From assembly GCF_027988105.1 (NCBI RefSeq), contig NZ_JAQJZJ010000003.1, positions 248,001 to 312,000 of the forward strand: a stretch of 64,000 bases of DNA. Direction: 5' to 3'. The notes beneath the pieces were generated by a model, which was not told the origin of the DNA, did no database searches, and saw only the letters and a program-made list of their open reading frames with translations. Positions within the stretch are counted from its first letter, which is position 1. Each line of letters begins with the position of its first letter. Below are positions 1-9,618 of this stretch, one piece after another. This DNA is from Pseudomonas aestuarii (GTDB taxonomy: Bacteria > Pseudomonadota > Gammaproteobacteria > Pseudomonadales > Pseudomonadaceae). The translations under genes were made by a program, and so were the position numbers.

Positions 1-49
1 TCAGCGGCGTGTCGCCAATGGTTCCGATAAAACCGTCGCGGATAGCCAT
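1..49 (-). CDS. Cysteine synthase family protein, N-terminal fragment (partial)
   Basis: Sixteen codons from an ATG at 49 run off the left edge. The peptide starts MAIRDGFIGTIGDTPL, and TIGxTPL is the conserved N-terminal signature of PLP-dependent O-acetylserine sulfhydrylases (CysK type). A clear ribosome-binding site, GGAGGTGAACC, sits just before the ATG. The gene is divergent from ftsH and shares the 126-bp spacer that carries an Anr-type box. The catalytic lysine lies outside the window, so the exact subfamily is open. Confidence 0.6.
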   Translation of the reverse strand, partial: MAIRDGFIGTIGDTPL

Positions 50-101
50 GGTTCACCTCCAGCCTGCTCTATCCTTTTTTTAGTTTAGCGGCGACAGCGG
101 G

Positions 102-115
102 TTGATGAGCATCAA
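102..115. promoter_or_regulatory. Anr/Fnr-type box
   Basis: TTGATGAGCATCAA matches the Fnr/Anr/Dnr consensus TTGAT-N4-ATCAA perfectly. It lies in the divergent spacer. With the usual -41.5 placement, a transcript toward ftsH would start near 150 (ATG 176) and one toward the cysteine synthase near 67 (ATG 49). Either or both could be controlled. Confidence 0.8.
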
Positions 116-175
116 TACCGCGTCCGGCCGCCAGGGTTACACCTAACCTCGAACCTTCCCGCGAGGACAGGCCTC

Positions 176-2014
176 ATGGAAAAGCAGCAGCAATGGAACC
201 TCTGGTTCTTTCTCGTCGCCTTCAGCCTGCTTCTGGTGTTCCAGGACTGGTGGGCGGCGCGAAGCGTGGTCGAACCCCTGCCCTACAGCGAGTTCATGCG
301 CCTGCTCAAGGAGGAGAAACTCAGCGACTTGCGCATCGAGCAGCAGCAGATCAGCGGCAACCTCAAGGAACCGATCAACGACCACAGCCAATTTGTCACC
401 GTGCGGGTTGAACCCGAACTGGCCGAAGCCCTGGCGCAGTCGCATGTGACCTTCAGTGGCACCCGCCAAGGCGGGCTGATCAGCAACCTGCTGAGCTGGC
501 TGTTACCCTTTATTCTGATCTTCGCCCTCTGGTCGTTCCTGTTTCGTCGTCTGGCCGAGAAACAGGGATTCGGCGGTATGGTCAACGTCGGCAAGTCCAG
601 GGCCAAGATTTTCGTCCAGCGCGATACCGGGGTGACCTTCGAGGATGTGGCCGGGATTGACGAAGCCAAGGCCGAGCTGCTCGAAGTGGTGTCCTTCCTC
701 AAGGACCAGCCCAAGTACAGCCGCCTTGGCGCGCGGATTCCCAAGGGCATCCTGCTGGTCGGCCCGCCCGGCACCGGCAAGACCCTGGTGGCCAAGGCGG
801 TGGCCGGCGAGGCCAGCGTGCCCTTCTTCTCCATCTCCGGCTCGGAATTCGTCGAGATGTTCGTCGGCGTCGGCGCCGCGCGGGTCCGTGACCTGTTCGA
901 ACAGGCACGCAAGTCGGCACCCTGCATCATCTTCATCGACGAACTCGACGCCCTGGGCAAGGCGCGCGGGGTCGGCGCCTTTGGCGGCAACGACGAGAAG
1001 GAGCAGACCCTCAACCAGCTGCTCGCCGAACTGGACGGTTTCGACCCGCGCGAAGGCGTGGTCCTGCTGGCCGCCACCAACCGTCCGGAAGTGCTCGACC
1101 CGGCCCTGCTGCGCGCCGGCCGTTTCGACCGCCAGATCGTCATCGACCGCCCCGACCGGCGCGGTCGGCTGGCCATTCTCAAGGTGCATGCCAAGCGCAT
1201 CCAGATCACCGCCGACCTCGATATGGATCGCATCGCCGGGATCACCACCGGCTTCTCCGGCGCCGACCTGGCCAACCTGATCAACGAGGCGGCCATCCTC
1301 GCCACCCGCCGCGGCGCCGATGCGGTGAGCATGGACGACTTCACCGCCGCGGTGGAGCGCATCGTGGTCGGCAGCGAACGCCGCGGCCGCCTGCTCCAGC
1401 CCCACGAGCGCGAGGTGGTGGCCCACCATGAAATGGGCCACGCCCTGGCCGCGGCCAGCCTGGCGGGCATGGATCCGGTGCACAAGGTGTCGATCATCCC
1501 GCGCTCGGTCGGTGCCCTCGGCTACACCCTGCAGCGGCCTACCGAGGATCGTTTCCTGATCACCCTGGCGGAACTGAAAAATCGCATGGTCGTGCTGCTC
1601 GCCGGGCGGGCGGCGGAAGACCTGATCTTCAAGGAGATATCCACCGGCGCCGCCGACGACCTGGCCAAGGTCACCGACATCGCCCGGCAGATCGTCACCC
1701 GCTTCGGCATGACGAGCGAACTCGGCCAGGCCGTGCTGGAGCATCAAAGCGCCAGCTACCTGGGCGAACAGGCGATCAGCCTGCGCGAGAAGGACTACTC
1801 GGAAGAGACCGCGCGCGAGGTCGACCTGAGCATCAGAGCCCTGATCGATGGTGCCTATACGCGGGCCAAGGCGCTGCTGCAGAGTCGTCGCGCCGACCTG
1901 GAACAAGGTGCGCAGCTGCTGCTGGAAAAGGAAACCCTGACCCCCGACGAATTCCCGGCGCTACGGCCCCGCCCGTCCCCGCGTTTAGAGGGAGACCAAC
2001 AGCATGCCGACTAA
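176..2014 (+). CDS. ftsH: ATP-dependent zinc metalloprotease FtsH (second copy type)
   Basis: A membrane-anchored AAA protease that degrades misfolded membrane and soluble proteins. Two N-terminal membrane segments (about 9-24 and 104-123) flank a short periplasmic part. The AAA module shows Walker A GPPGTGKT at 196-203, Walker B IIFIDEL at 251-257 and the second region of homology ending in RAGRFDRQ (313-320). The protease site HEMGH is at 418-422. At 612 residues it is somewhat shorter than housekeeping FtsH (about 640). Together with its stress-gene neighbours, this suggests an accessory paralogue rather than the essential copy. It overlaps the next gene by 11 bp, so the two are probably co-transcribed from the Anr-type box at 102-115. 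Confidence 0.93.
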   Translation: MEKQQQWNLWFFLVAFSLLLVFQDWWAARSVVEPLPYSEFMRLLKEEKLSDLRIEQQQISGNLKEPINDHSQFVTVRVEPELAEALAQSHVTFSGTRQGGLISNLLSWLLPFILIFALWSFLFRRLAEKQGFGGMVNVGKSRAKIFVQRDTGVTFEDVAGIDEAKAELLEVVSFLKDQPKYSRLGARIPKGILLVGPPGTGKTLVAKAVAGEASVPFFSISGSEFVEMFVGVGAARVRDLFEQARKSAPCIIFIDELDALGKARGVGAFGGNDEKEQTLNQLLAELDGFDPREGVVLLAATNRPEVLDPALLRAGRFDRQIVIDRPDRRGRLAILKVHAKRIQITADLDMDRIAGITTGFSGADLANLINEAAILATRRGADAVSMDDFTAAVERIVVGSERRGRLLQPHEREVVAHHEMGHALAAASLAGMDPVHKVSIIPRSVGALGYTLQRPTEDRFLITLAELKNRMVVLLAGRAAEDLIFKEISTGAADDLAKVTDIARQIVTRFGMTSELGQAVLEHQSASYLGEQAISLREKDYSEETAREVDLSIRALIDGAYTRAKALLQSRRADLEQGAQLLLEKETLTPDEFPALRPRPSPRLEGDQQHAD

Positions 2015-2564
2015 ACCCGCCGGGCAGCGGCTATGCCTGTACACCAGCGCAGAACTCGACGCCATCGTGCGTGCCATGGCCATCCAGGCCGTGGCCCTGT
2101 TGCCGCCCGGGCAGAGTGCCCTGGTCGGCATTCTACGCCGTGGCGAGCCCCTGGCCCGCCTGCTGCAACAGCAGCTGGCGCAGCTCACCGGGCAAGCCGA
2201 ATTGCCGCTGTATGCGCTCAAGGTCAAGCGCTACGCCGATGACCTCAGCCTGCTGCATGCGCAAACGGCATTGACCGAGAGCGCCGAACTGGCCGCGCTG
2301 GACTTGTCCGGCACCACCCTGCTGGTGGTCGATGATGTGCTCTATGAAGGCCACTCGCTGTTGCGCACCTGCGCCTACCTGGCGCGTCTCGGTGCCCAGC
2401 GGGTGCGGGCGGCGGTGTTGGTCGATCGCTGCGTCTGCAGCCAACCGGTGCATGCCGATATCGTCGGCGTACGCCTGCAGATCGCCCCCGGCGACATCAT
2501 CGAATGCAACGTGCCGCCCTACGAGCAGGCGTTTCGCATCGAGGTGCTGCGCCACGGCGGCTGA
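2004..2564 (+). CDS. Phosphoribosyltransferase (PyrR-like)
   Basis: A 186-residue type I phosphoribosyltransferase fold. The PRPP-binding loop reads LLVVDDVLYEGHS, very close to the VDDVLYTGRT loop of PyrR, and GILRRGEPLA resembles the PyrR flexible region. PyrR proteins bind pyr mRNA and/or have uracil phosphoribosyltransferase activity. In this stress context the substrate is unknown, and a base-salvage role is an inference. The start overlaps the ftsH end, and GGGAGACC precedes the ATG, indicating translational coupling. A second, unrelated phosphoribosyltransferase lies at 25146-25829. Confidence 0.8.
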   Translation: MPTKPAGQRLCLYTSAELDAIVRAMAIQAVALLPPGQSALVGILRRGEPLARLLQQQLAQLTGQAELPLYALKVKRYADDLSLLHAQTALTESAELAALDLSGTTLLVVDDVLYEGHSLLRTCAYLARLGAQRVRAAVLVDRCVCSQPVHADIVGVRLQIAPGDIIECNVPPYEQAFRIEVLRHGG

Positions 2565-2641
2565 CTGCGGGCCCTCCTCCGCGTCCTGCAACGCACCGTT
2601 GGTCAGCGCTGCTGGTGCGGTCGCGCCAGCGGCAATCGGCT

Positions 2642-2655
2642 TTGATGTACATCAA
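2642..2655. promoter_or_regulatory. Anr/Fnr-type box
   Basis: TTGATGTACATCAA is a perfect match to TTGAT-N4-ATCAA. It is 103 bp upstream of the ATG at 2759, so the BCAM0308-family gene appears to have its own low-oxygen promoter separate from ftsH. Confidence 0.8.
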
Positions 2656-2758
2656 GATGCAGCGGCGCAAAGCAGTGCAAACAGATAGCAGGTGCCTGCT
2701 TGTCGAAGCTGGCCAGCAAACCTTTTAGTCCACTGTTTTTTGCGTCGCGGAGAATGTC

Positions 2759-3253
2759 ATGGACAAGTACCAGCAGAGTCAGAAAAACAAGCTGTTCAAT
2801 CCCCAGCGCCACGATCCGACCCTAAGCCCTCGCAGTGCCGGCACCGCCCTCTGCCCCAGGTGCGATGCGCTCTATCAGGCCGGCAGCTGGGCCTGGCAAA
2901 CCCCACAAACCCGCCTCTCCGGCGACGTGACGGAGGTTGTCTGTCCGGCCTGCCGACGCATTGAAGACAAGGTCCCGGCGGGGACCCTGACCTTGTCAGG
3001 GGCGTTCTTGAAGGCCCATCACGACGAAATCCTCAACCTGATCCACAACACCGAACGGCTGGAGAAGGCCGAGCACGCCATGGAGCGCCTGCTCGAGGTG
3101 ACGACCCAGGATGATGTCGTGCAGGTCACCACCACCGGTATCCATCTGGCCAACCGCATCGGCCACGCCCTCGATTCCGCCTACAAAGGCCAGACCCAAT
3201 ACCACTACGACGATGACCAGACCCACGTCAGCATCCACTGGCAACGTGACTGA
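2759..3253 (+). CDS. BCAM0308-family zinc-ribbon protein
   Basis: A 164-residue soluble protein with two CxxC knuckles, CPRC near residue 33 and CPAC near 62, which would make one zinc ribbon. The rest is mixed helical with a charged, tyrosine- and histidine-containing C-terminus. It resembles the BCAM0308 family, named after a gene of the B. cenocepacia low-oxygen-activated locus. The biochemical role is not known to me. The ATG follows GCGGAGAA and is preceded by a perfect Anr-type box. The gene stands alone, with a gap of about 200 bp on each side. Confidence 0.75.
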   Translation: MDKYQQSQKNKLFNPQRHDPTLSPRSAGTALCPRCDALYQAGSWAWQTPQTRLSGDVTEVVCPACRRIEDKVPAGTLTLSGAFLKAHHDEILNLIHNTERLEKAEHAMERLLEVTTQDDVVQVTTTGIHLANRIGHALDSAYKGQTQYHYDDDQTHVSIHWQRD

Positions 3254-3467
3254 ACCCGCGGTCGCGCGGCTGGGGGGCCTTGGTGCCCCCTGAGCGAACG
3301 CTCGACGACTTCGCCGCGATGAGCGCACGCAGCAGGCGCTCCTGGCGGATGCCGCAGGGTGTTCTCCGACGCCATAAGGGCATCGGTCGCGACACCAGGT
3401 CCCATCCCAGCTGGCAAGCGCCCCGACGGTCCTGTTGTCGTCCGCGGCGACGAAGGCGTTGCGCCTG

Positions 3468-3713
3468 CTAGGTCAGATGCGGCTCCAGGTAGGCAATCAG
3501 CGCATCGAGACTGTCCAGCTTGTGGTAGTCGGACTCGGGAATATTCACGCCCAGGCGCCGGTGCAAGGCGCCGAGAAAGCGCAGCCAGTCCATCGAGTCG
3601 AGATCGACCTCGTCGCGTAGCGGGCGGTCGCTGCGCAACGCCTCGGGCTCGAGTTCCGGCGCGATGTGCTGCAACTCTTGCAGCACCTGCTGGCGCAACT
3701 GTTGTCGATCCAT
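3468..3713 (-). CDS. Acyl carrier protein-like protein
   Basis: An 81-residue acidic helical protein with the phosphopantetheine attachment motif DSMDW, Ser40 being the predicted attachment residue. Length and fold fit acyl carrier proteins. It is the last gene of the minus-strand operon, 11 bp after the E2 stop codon, so it is probably co-expressed with a 2-oxoacid dehydrogenase complex and an acyl-CoA-forming ligase. It is too divergent and too far from fatty-acid genes to be the housekeeping AcpP. It probably carries a dedicated acyl group, whose identity cannot be read from sequence. Confidence 0.85.
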   Translation of the reverse strand: MDRQQLRQQVLQELQHIAPELEPEALRSDRPLRDEVDLDSMDWLRFLGALHRRLGVNIPESDYHKLDSLDALIAYLEPHLT

Positions 3714-3724
3714 TGCCGTGCTCC

Positions 3725-4900
3725 TCAGAGGCTCTTGGGTTGCTGTAACAGACGCCGCACTTCGCCGAGAAAGCGCGCGCCATAGTGACCGTCGCTGACC
3801 CGGTGGTCGGCGGCCAGGCTGGCGACCACGCAGGGCATCACGCAGAGCTGGCCGTCCTCGACCCAGGGCCGCTCGGCGATGCGACCGAAGCCGACCAGGG
3901 CCACCTGGGGCGGATAGATCACCCCGAACACGCTGTCCACGCCCTGATCGCCGAGCTGGGTGACGGTCAGGCTGGCATCGCTCAGTTCGGAGCTGCGCAG
4001 CGAGCCGTTGCGGGCGCGCTGCACCAGATCGGTGACTTCGCCCATCAGTTGTTCCAGCGGTTTGTCGGCGACCGCGTGCAGCGCCGGCGCGATCAGCCCG
4101 CCTTGGCGCAGGGCGATGGCCATGCCGAGGTGAATGTCGGCGGCCGGCTGGAAGCCACCCTCGCGCCAGAAACCATTGAGCTGCGGGTACTCGCGCAGTG
4201 CCAGCGCCACCGCCTTGAGCAGCAGCACGCCCGGTAGTAGGCGCTCCTGCGGCGTGCTCTGGGCATTGCGGGTCTGCAGCCAGGCCATGGCCTCGCCCAG
4301 GGCGATGGTTTCGCTGAGGTAGTAATGCGGGATCTCGCGTTTTGACCGGCTCATGGCTGCGGCGATGGTCTGGCGCATGGCGGCCGTGCGCTCGCTCGGG
4401 CCGCGTCCGGTTGGCGCCGGCGCCCGGCTGGCGGCTTCGACGTCTTCCAGGGTGATCACGCCATGCGGTCCGCTGCCGGTCAGCGCAGTCGGGTCCAGGC
4501 CCAGTTCGCCGGCACGCTTGCGCGCCGCCGGGGACACCCGTGGCCGGCTGGCCGGTGCCGCGCCCGCGACCGGTATGCCGAGCGCGGGCGCGGGCGCAAC
4601 GGGCGCAACGGGCTCGGCCGCCGGCTGTCGCGGCAGCTGGCGACGCGCGGTGTCAGCGCTTTCCCCGGCCTCCAGCAAGCTGGCGATCGGCGTGCCCACC
4701 GGCACCTTGGCACCGGGCTCGATCAGCAGCTCGAAGACTTCGCCTTCCTGCCAGCACTCCACCTCGACTGCTGCCTTGGCGGTATCGACCACGGCAATCA
4801 CCTGGCCGCGCTTGACCGCATCGCCAGGCTGGATCCGCCACTCCAGCAGCGTGCCCTCGTCCATGTCGGCGCCGAGGGATGGCAGTTTGAACTCGATCAT
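3725..4900 (-). CDS. 2-oxoacid dehydrogenase E2 (dihydrolipoamide acyltransferase)
   Basis: A 391-residue E2 core enzyme that moves an acyl group from lipoamide to CoA. It has one lipoyl domain (about 1-75) with the modified lysine in DTAKA (Lys42), a proline/alanine linker, and a peripheral subunit-binding domain near 117-155. The acyltransferase domain ends with the active-site motif DHRVSDG, with His366 near the C-terminus. One lipoyl domain and an alpha/beta E1 pair upstream fit the acetoin, branched-chain or anaerobic pyruvate dehydrogenase types. No E3 (lipoamide dehydrogenase) gene is nearby, so E3 must be shared. GGGAGCGACGC precedes the ATG. Confidence 0.9.
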   Translation of the reverse strand: MIEFKLPSLGADMDEGTLLEWRIQPGDAVKRGQVIAVVDTAKAAVEVECWQEGEVFELLIEPGAKVPVGTPIASLLEAGESADTARRQLPRQPAAEPVAPVAPAPALGIPVAGAAPASRPRVSPAARKRAGELGLDPTALTGSGPHGVITLEDVEAASRAPAPTGRGPSERTAAMRQTIAAAMSRSKREIPHYYLSETIALGEAMAWLQTRNAQSTPQERLLPGVLLLKAVALALREYPQLNGFWREGGFQPAADIHLGMAIALRQGGLIAPALHAVADKPLEQLMGEVTDLVQRARNGSLRSSELSDASLTVTQLGDQGVDSVFGVIYPPQVALVGFGRIAERPWVEDGQLCVMPCVVASLAADHRVSDGHYGARFLGEVRRLLQQPKSL

Positions 4901-5018
4901 GCGTCGCTCCCATGCAATCCACGATTACCTCGCGCCCTCTTCGCTCCCTGGGCTGCCACTCGCCGCAAGCCGGGCCGCATCGCCCAGATCGCCGTGCTGC
5001 CTTGGCGGAAGCTGCCGG

Positions 5019-5993
5019 CTAACCACACAGCTCATGGGCCGCCGCGACTATCGCCGGCACCTGCGGCAGCGCGGCGTGTTCCAGGTGTTTGGCGTAGGGG
5101 ATCGGCACTTCGGCGCTGCACACCCGTGCCGGCGCCGCATCTAGCTCGTAGAACGCCTGCTCGACGATCCGCGCGATGATCTCGGCGGCCAGGCTGCCGC
5201 TGCGCCAGCCTTCGTCGACCACCAGCACGCGCCGGGTCTTGCGCAGCGAGGCGAGAATGGTCGCATCGTCCAGCGGGCGCAGCACGCGCAGGTCGATGAC
5301 CTCGGCGGCGATGCCCTCCCCGGCCAGTTGCTCGGCCGCCGCCAGGGCCTTGCCGAGAGTGCCGCCGTAGGCGATCAGGCTCAGGTCGCCGCCCTCACGG
5401 CGCACCCGCGCCGAGCAGATGTCCACAGGCGCGTGCTGATTCAGCTCGCCCTCCAGGTTGTACAACTGGGCATGCTCGAAGATCAGCACCGGATCGGGGT
5501 CCTGCAACGCCGGCCAGAGCATGCCGCGGGCGTCCTCCAGGGTCGCCGGGGCGAGGATCTTCAGGCCGGGAATATGCGTGTACCAGCCCTCCAGGCTGTG
5601 CGAGTGCTGGGCCGCCAGCTGGCGGCCGGCGCCGGTGGCCATGCGCAGCACCAGCGGTACCGAGAACTGGCCGCCGGACATATGGCGCAGGGTCGCGGCG
5701 GTGTTGATGATCGGGTCGAGGGCGAGCAGGCTGAAGTTCACCGTCATCACCTCGACGATCGGTCGCATGCCGCCCAGTGCCGCGCCGATGCCGGCACCGA
5801 CGAAGCCCAGCTCGGACAAGGGCGTATCGCGGATACGCGCCTCGCCGAACTCCTCGAGCAAACCCTTGGACACGGCATAGGTGCCGCCATAGCGGCCTAC
5901 ATCCTCGCCCATCAGGAACACCCGGGAATCACGCAGCATTGCCTCGCGCAGGGCTTCGCGCAGCGCCTCGCGGTAAGTTGTGTGCTGGCTCAT
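5019..5993 (-). CDS. 2-oxoacid dehydrogenase E1 component, beta subunit
   Basis: A 324-residue transketolase-like pyrimidine-binding and C-terminal domain pair of an alpha2beta2 E1. It shows [12 protein letters not shown] near the N-terminus (the conserved Glu that activates thiamine diphosphate), then [18 protein letters not shown], and the C-terminal DLRVLRPLD segment. The longer open frame upstream is only a shadow of the alpha gene. The true start is the ATG at 5993, which overlaps the alpha-subunit stop in an ATGA quartet. With the alpha subunit it decarboxylates a 2-oxoacid, most likely pyruvate, and acylates the E2 lipoyl group. Confidence 0.92.
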   Translation of the reverse strand: MSQHTTYREALREALREAMLRDSRVFLMGEDVGRYGGTYAVSKGLLEEFGEARIRDTPLSELGFVGAGIGAALGGMRPIVEVMTVNFSLLALDPIINTAATLRHMSGGQFSVPLVLRMATGAGRQLAAQHSHSLEGWYTHIPGLKILAPATLEDARGMLWPALQDPDPVLIFEHAQLYNLEGELNQHAPVDICSARVRREGGDLSLIAYGGTLGKALAAAEQLAGEGIAAEVIDLRVLRPLDDATILASLRKTRRVLVVDEGWRSGSLAAEIIARIVEQAFYELDAAPARVCSAEVPIPYAKHLEHAALPQVPAIVAAAHELCG

Positions 5994-6985
5994 GGCGTGC
6001 CCTGCGCATTCGCTGGCGTGTAGACATCGCGGCACAGGTCCTCCTGCGGCTCCAGGCTGCCGGCCTCGGCGAAGGCCACCGCGGCTTCCACCTCCTGCTC
6101 CACTTCGGCCTCGAGTGCCGCCAGGCCCGCCTCGTCGAGCAGGCCCTCGGCGTTGAGCCGGGCCTTGTACGCGAGGATCGGGCCGCGCTTCTTCCACTGC
6201 TCGACTTCGGCCTTGTCGCGGTACAGCTCCGGGTCGAACATCGAATGGGCGCGGAAGCGGTAGGTCTGGTATTCGAGAAAATAGGGTCCCTGCCCCGCGC
6301 GCACCTGCTCGACCGCCGCACCGGTGGCCTGGTGCACGGCGACCACGTCCATGCCGTCCACCACCTGGGTGGCGATCTTGTAGGCGGCGGCCTTGGCGCA
6401 CAGGTCGGTCTGCGACTGCGAGCGCGCCAGGGCGGTGCCCATGGCGTAGAGGTTGTTCTCGCAGCAGAACAGCACCGGCAATTGCCAGAGCACGGCCAGG
6501 TTGAGCGCCTCGTGGAAGGCCCCTTCGGCCATCGCGCCTTCGCCGAAGAAGCAGGCGGCAAGCCGCTTACCGCCCTGCATGCGTTCGGCCAGGGCCAGAC
6601 CGACTGCCAGCGGCAGGCCGCCGGCGACGATGGCGTTGCCGCCGAAGAAGCGCGTGCGGGCGTCGAACAGGTGCATGGAGCCGCCGCGGCCGCGCGAGCA
6701 ACCTTCCTGCTTGCCGTACATCTCGGCCATGATCCGCGTCATCGGCACGCCCTGGATCAGCGCATGGCCATGCTCGCGGTAGGTGGCGAGCACCGCATCG
6801 TCGGGCGCCAGGGCATGCAGGGCGCCGACCACCACCGCTTCCTCGCCGATATACAGGTGCAGAAAGCCACGGATCTTGCCTTGCCCATACAGTTCGGCGG
6901 CGCGTTCTTCGAGGCGGCGGATGCGCAGCATGTCGCGCAGCAGGCCCAGGGCGAAGTCGCGCGGGGACGGCACGGGCGCACTCAT
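5990..6985 (-). CDS. 2-oxoacid dehydrogenase E1 component, alpha subunit
   Basis: A 331-residue thiamine-diphosphate-dependent subunit. The ThDP/Mg motif runs from [15 protein letters not shown] to CCENN, the GDG-to-NN signature with GEG in place of [13 protein letters not shown] and [12 protein letters not shown] are typical of the AcoA/PdhA family. It overlaps the beta gene by 4 bp downstream and the ligase gene by 4 bp upstream, so ligase, E1 alpha and E1 beta are translationally coupled. P. aeruginosa has a comparable second, anaerobically relevant pdhA/pdhB/E2 set. Pyruvate as substrate is an inference. Confidence 0.92.
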   Translation of the reverse strand: MSAPVPSPRDFALGLLRDMLRIRRLEERAAELYGQGKIRGFLHLYIGEEAVVVGALHALAPDDAVLATYREHGHALIQGVPMTRIMAEMYGKQEGCSRGRGGSMHLFDARTRFFGGNAIVAGGLPLAVGLALAERMQGGKRLAACFFGEGAMAEGAFHEALNLAVLWQLPVLFCCENNLYAMGTALARSQSQTDLCAKAAAYKIATQVVDGMDVVAVHQATGAAVEQVRAGQGPYFLEYQTYRFRAHSMFDPELYRDKAEVEQWKKRGPILAYKARLNAEGLLDEAGLAALEAEVEQEVEAAVAFAEAGSLEPQEDLCRDVYTPANAQGTP

Positions 6986-8745
6986 GACGGACTCTCCAGG
7001 GTCGAGGTGTCGCCCTCGGGCAGGCCCAGTTCGCGGGCCTTGAGCAGGCGGCGCATGAGCTTGCCGCTACGGGTGTGCGGCAGGCTCGGCAGGAATGCCA
7101 GCGCCTTGGGCGCCACTGTGGCGCCCAGACGCTTGCGTGCATGGCCGAGCAGTTCGTCGTGCAGCGCCTGGCTGGCGACGAAGCCGCTCTTCAGCGCAAC
7201 GAAGGCCTTGACCCGCTCGCCGAGCAACGCATCGGGGATGCCGATCACCGCCGCCTCGGCCACGGCCGGGTGCTCCAGCAGTGCGCTTTCCACCTCGAAC
7301 GGGCCGATCAGGTGCCCGGCCGACTTGATCACATCGTCGTCGCGACCGACGAACCAGTAGTAGCCGTCGGCATCGCGGCGCGCCAGGTCGCCACTCAGGT
7401 ACCAGTCGCCGACGAAGCAGCGGCGGTAGCGCTCCTCCTGTCCCAGGTAGGTGCGAAACAGCGCCGGCCAGGGCCGCTTCAACGCCAGTTCGCCGACCTG
7501 CTCGTCGGCCAGCAGCTGCAGGCTGCCGTCTTCACCCCGGGAGACGATGGCCGCCTCGACGCCGGGCAGCGGTTTGCCCATGGAACCGGGCTTGATCGGC
7601 ATGGCCAGTGTATTGGCGATCATGATGCCGCCGGTCTCAGTCTGCCACCAGTTATCGTGAATGGGCCGGCCGAGCACCTCTTGCCCCCACCACACGGCCT
7701 CCGGATTGAGTGGCTCGCCGACACTGGCGATAAAGCGCAGGTGGGCGAAATTATGCCGATGGGCCAACTCCGGACCGGCCTTCATCAACATGCGAATGGC
7801 CGTGGGGGCGGTGTACCAGACGCTGATCTTCTCCTTTTCGAGGATGCTGTACCAACGTTCGGCATCGAATTCGCCACTGTCGACCACGCTGGTCACACCC
7901 AGCAGCAACGGCGCGATAATGCCGTAGGAGGTCCCCGTGACCCAGCCGGGGTCGGCGCTGCACCAGTAGATGTCATTGGGGTGCAGGTCGAGGGCGTACT
8001 TGCCGCTGACGTAGTGGGTCAGCACCGCGCCGTGCACGTGCAAGGCGCCCTTGGGCGTACCGGTGGTACCGCTGGTGAAGTGCAGCAAAGCCGGGCTGTC
8101 GGCCGTGGTCGGGGCAATGCTGAAGTCTTCCGCCGCCGTGGCCAACAGCTTGTGCAGGCTCAGGGTGCCCTCCGGCGGGGTGCTGCTGGCGCCGTTTTCG
8201 TCGTACAGCAGCACATGCTCGAGCGCCGGCAGGCGCTCGCGGATGGCGGCGATCTTGCGCCGATAGAGGGTCTCGCTGGTCAGCAATATGCTGCCCTCGC
8301 CCAGGCGCAGACGGGTTTCCAGCGGCTCGGGGCCGAAGGCGCAGAACAGTGGCGACACCACGCAGCCGTTCTTCAAGCCGCCCAGCACCCCCAGGTACAG
8401 CTCCAGGCCGCGCTCGCAGAGCACGAACAAGCGCGCCCCGGCACCGACACCCAGCCCCTGCAGGACATTGGCGAAGCGGTTGCTCAGGCTGCTCAGCTGC
8501 GCGTAGCTGATCGAGCAATGGCCGCCATTGCGATCGAGGATGCGCAGCGCGACATGGCGCCTGCGCCGGCCCTGGGCATGCCGGTCGACGGCCTCGTAGG
8601 CCAGGTTCAGGGCGCCGCCGGGCTGGCCGGCCAACGCCTCGGCCTCGGCCTGCCAGGAGAAGGCTGCGCGGGCCTCGGGGCTGTCATCCCAGTTGGGCTT
8701 GACCCGCAGCTGCGCTGCGGTTTTTTCGATGATCGCCGGTCGCAT
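6982..8745 (-). CDS. AMP-forming acyl-CoA synthetase (acetyl-CoA synthetase-like)
   Basis: A 587-residue ANL-superfamily ligase that activates a carboxylate with ATP and CoA. Motifs include the P-loop-like [25 protein letters not shown] and [20 protein letters not shown]. The C-terminal SGKLMRR holds the acetylatable catalytic lysine. It is shorter than AcsA (about 650), nearer the Acs-like subgroup with the Trp in WWQTE that restricts the acyl pocket. Acetate or another short acid is likely. I chose the ATG at 8745 because GGGGGAAG lies just before it, while the upstream alternative is a GTG without a site. Coupling to the dehydrogenase genes suggests joint acetyl-CoA management. Confidence 0.88.
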   Translation of the reverse strand: MRPAIIEKTAAQLRVKPNWDDSPEARAAFSWQAEAEALAGQPGGALNLAYEAVDRHAQGRRRRHVALRILDRNGGHCSISYAQLSSLSNRFANVLQGLGVGAGARLFVLCERGLELYLGVLGGLKNGCVVSPLFCAFGPEPLETRLRLGEGSILLTSETLYRRKIAAIRERLPALEHVLLYDENGASSTPPEGTLSLHKLLATAAEDFSIAPTTADSPALLHFTSGTTGTPKGALHVHGAVLTHYVSGKYALDLHPNDIYWCSADPGWVTGTSYGIIAPLLLGVTSVVDSGEFDAERWYSILEKEKISVWYTAPTAIRMLMKAGPELAHRHNFAHLRFIASVGEPLNPEAVWWGQEVLGRPIHDNWWQTETGGIMIANTLAMPIKPGSMGKPLPGVEAAIVSRGEDGSLQLLADEQVGELALKRPWPALFRTYLGQEERYRRCFVGDWYLSGDLARRDADGYYWFVGRDDDVIKSAGHLIGPFEVESALLEHPAVAEAAVIGIPDALLGERVKAFVALKSGFVASQALHDELLGHARKRLGATVAPKALAFLPSLPHTRSGKLMRRLLKARELGLPEGDTSTLESPS

Positions 8746-8778
8746 AGATTTCTTCCCCCGATTCACTGCCAGGGCGAC

Positions 8779-9618
8779 TCAACAGAGCCGCTGATCCTGC
8801 TTGGTGGCTGTTGGGTAACCGGCGCCCCGCACTTGCAGATAGCGGTCATAACGGTAGGTCGGGCCGTCCTTGCAGACGTACTCGGTGCCCAGGTAGCAAT
8901 GCCCGCACAGGCCATCCGCACAGTGCATGCGCCGCTCCAGCGACAACCAGATCTTGTGCGCGGCGATACCGCGCTGCAGGCTCGCCTCGGCGGTCGCCAG
9001 CATCAGCGCCTCGGGGCCACAGCAGAGCACCGCTTCAGGCGCCTCAGCGGCGAACAGTTCATCGAAGTGATCCAGCGGCGAACCCTGGCGTTCGAGCGGT
9101 TTGGCCTCGTCGCAGGTTTCCATGAAGCGCAAGGTCTGCCGCCAGCGCTCGCGCTCGCGCCCCAGCACCTGGGCGGCACTGTGGCGCGCGCCATAGATGA
9201 CGCTCAACTGCAGCGGCAGGCGGTGCTGACTGGCTTCGTCGATGACCCCGGCCAACGGCACCAGGCCGCAGCCACCCGCCACAACCAGCACCCGATGCGC
9301 ACAGAAGAACAACGGCCAGCCCTTGCCGAAGGGGCCGCGATAACCCAGCACCGCGCCTACCGGTTGCTCGAACAAGCCCTGGGTAAGCGCGCCCATGCGC
9401 CGCACCAGGGCGTTGAACCGCCCCTGCTGATCCGGCAGGCTGAGGTAGGTGAACGGCGCTTCGCCGAAGCCGGGCACCGTGAGCATGAAGAATTGCCCGG
9501 GAATTACCGCCAAATCGCCGGCCAATGGTTTGTCGATGCGCAAGCTGAAGTGACGCGCCTCTTCACCGTCCGCGTAGTGGTCGAGCAACAGCAGTTTGCG
9601 TGGAGTCAGATCAATCAT
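8779..9618 (-). CDS. FAD/NAD(P)-binding oxidoreductase subunit (sulfhydrogenase gamma type)
   Basis: A 279-residue ferredoxin-NADP reductase-like electron-transfer subunit. It has an N-terminal FAD domain with GQFFMLTVPG and GEAPFTYLSL, and an NAD-binding part starting at VLVVAGGCGLVPLAG. The C-terminal cysteine cluster CADGLCGHCYLG...C binds a 2Fe-2S centre, as in dihydroorotate dehydrogenase PyrK, anaerobic sulfite reductase B and hydrogenase gamma subunits. Next to the iron-sulfur and formate dehydrogenase genes it most likely passes formate electrons to NAD(P). The start at 9618 follows GGTGG and overlaps the upstream gene by 8 bp. Confidence 0.85.
   Translation of the reverse strand: MIDLTPRKLLLLDHYADGEEARHFSLRIDKPLAGDLAVIPGQFFMLTVPGFGEAPFTYLSLPDQQGRFNALVRRMGALTQGLFEQPVGAVLGYRGPFGKGWPLFFCAHRVLVVAGGCGLVPLAGVIDEASQHRLPLQLSVIYGARHSAAQVLGRERERWRQTLRFMETCDEAKPLERQGSPLDHFDELFAAEAPEAVLCCGPEALMLATAEASLQRGIAAHKIWLSLERRMHCADGLCGHCYLGTEYVCKDGPTYRYDRYLQVRGAGYPTATKQDQRLC

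Noticed and set aside
283..1906. Long minus-strand open frames opposite ftsH (404 and 467 codons)
   Set aside because: They mirror the GC-rich third positions of ftsH, have low-complexity composition and no ribosome-binding sites, and the plus-strand FtsH reading is unambiguous.
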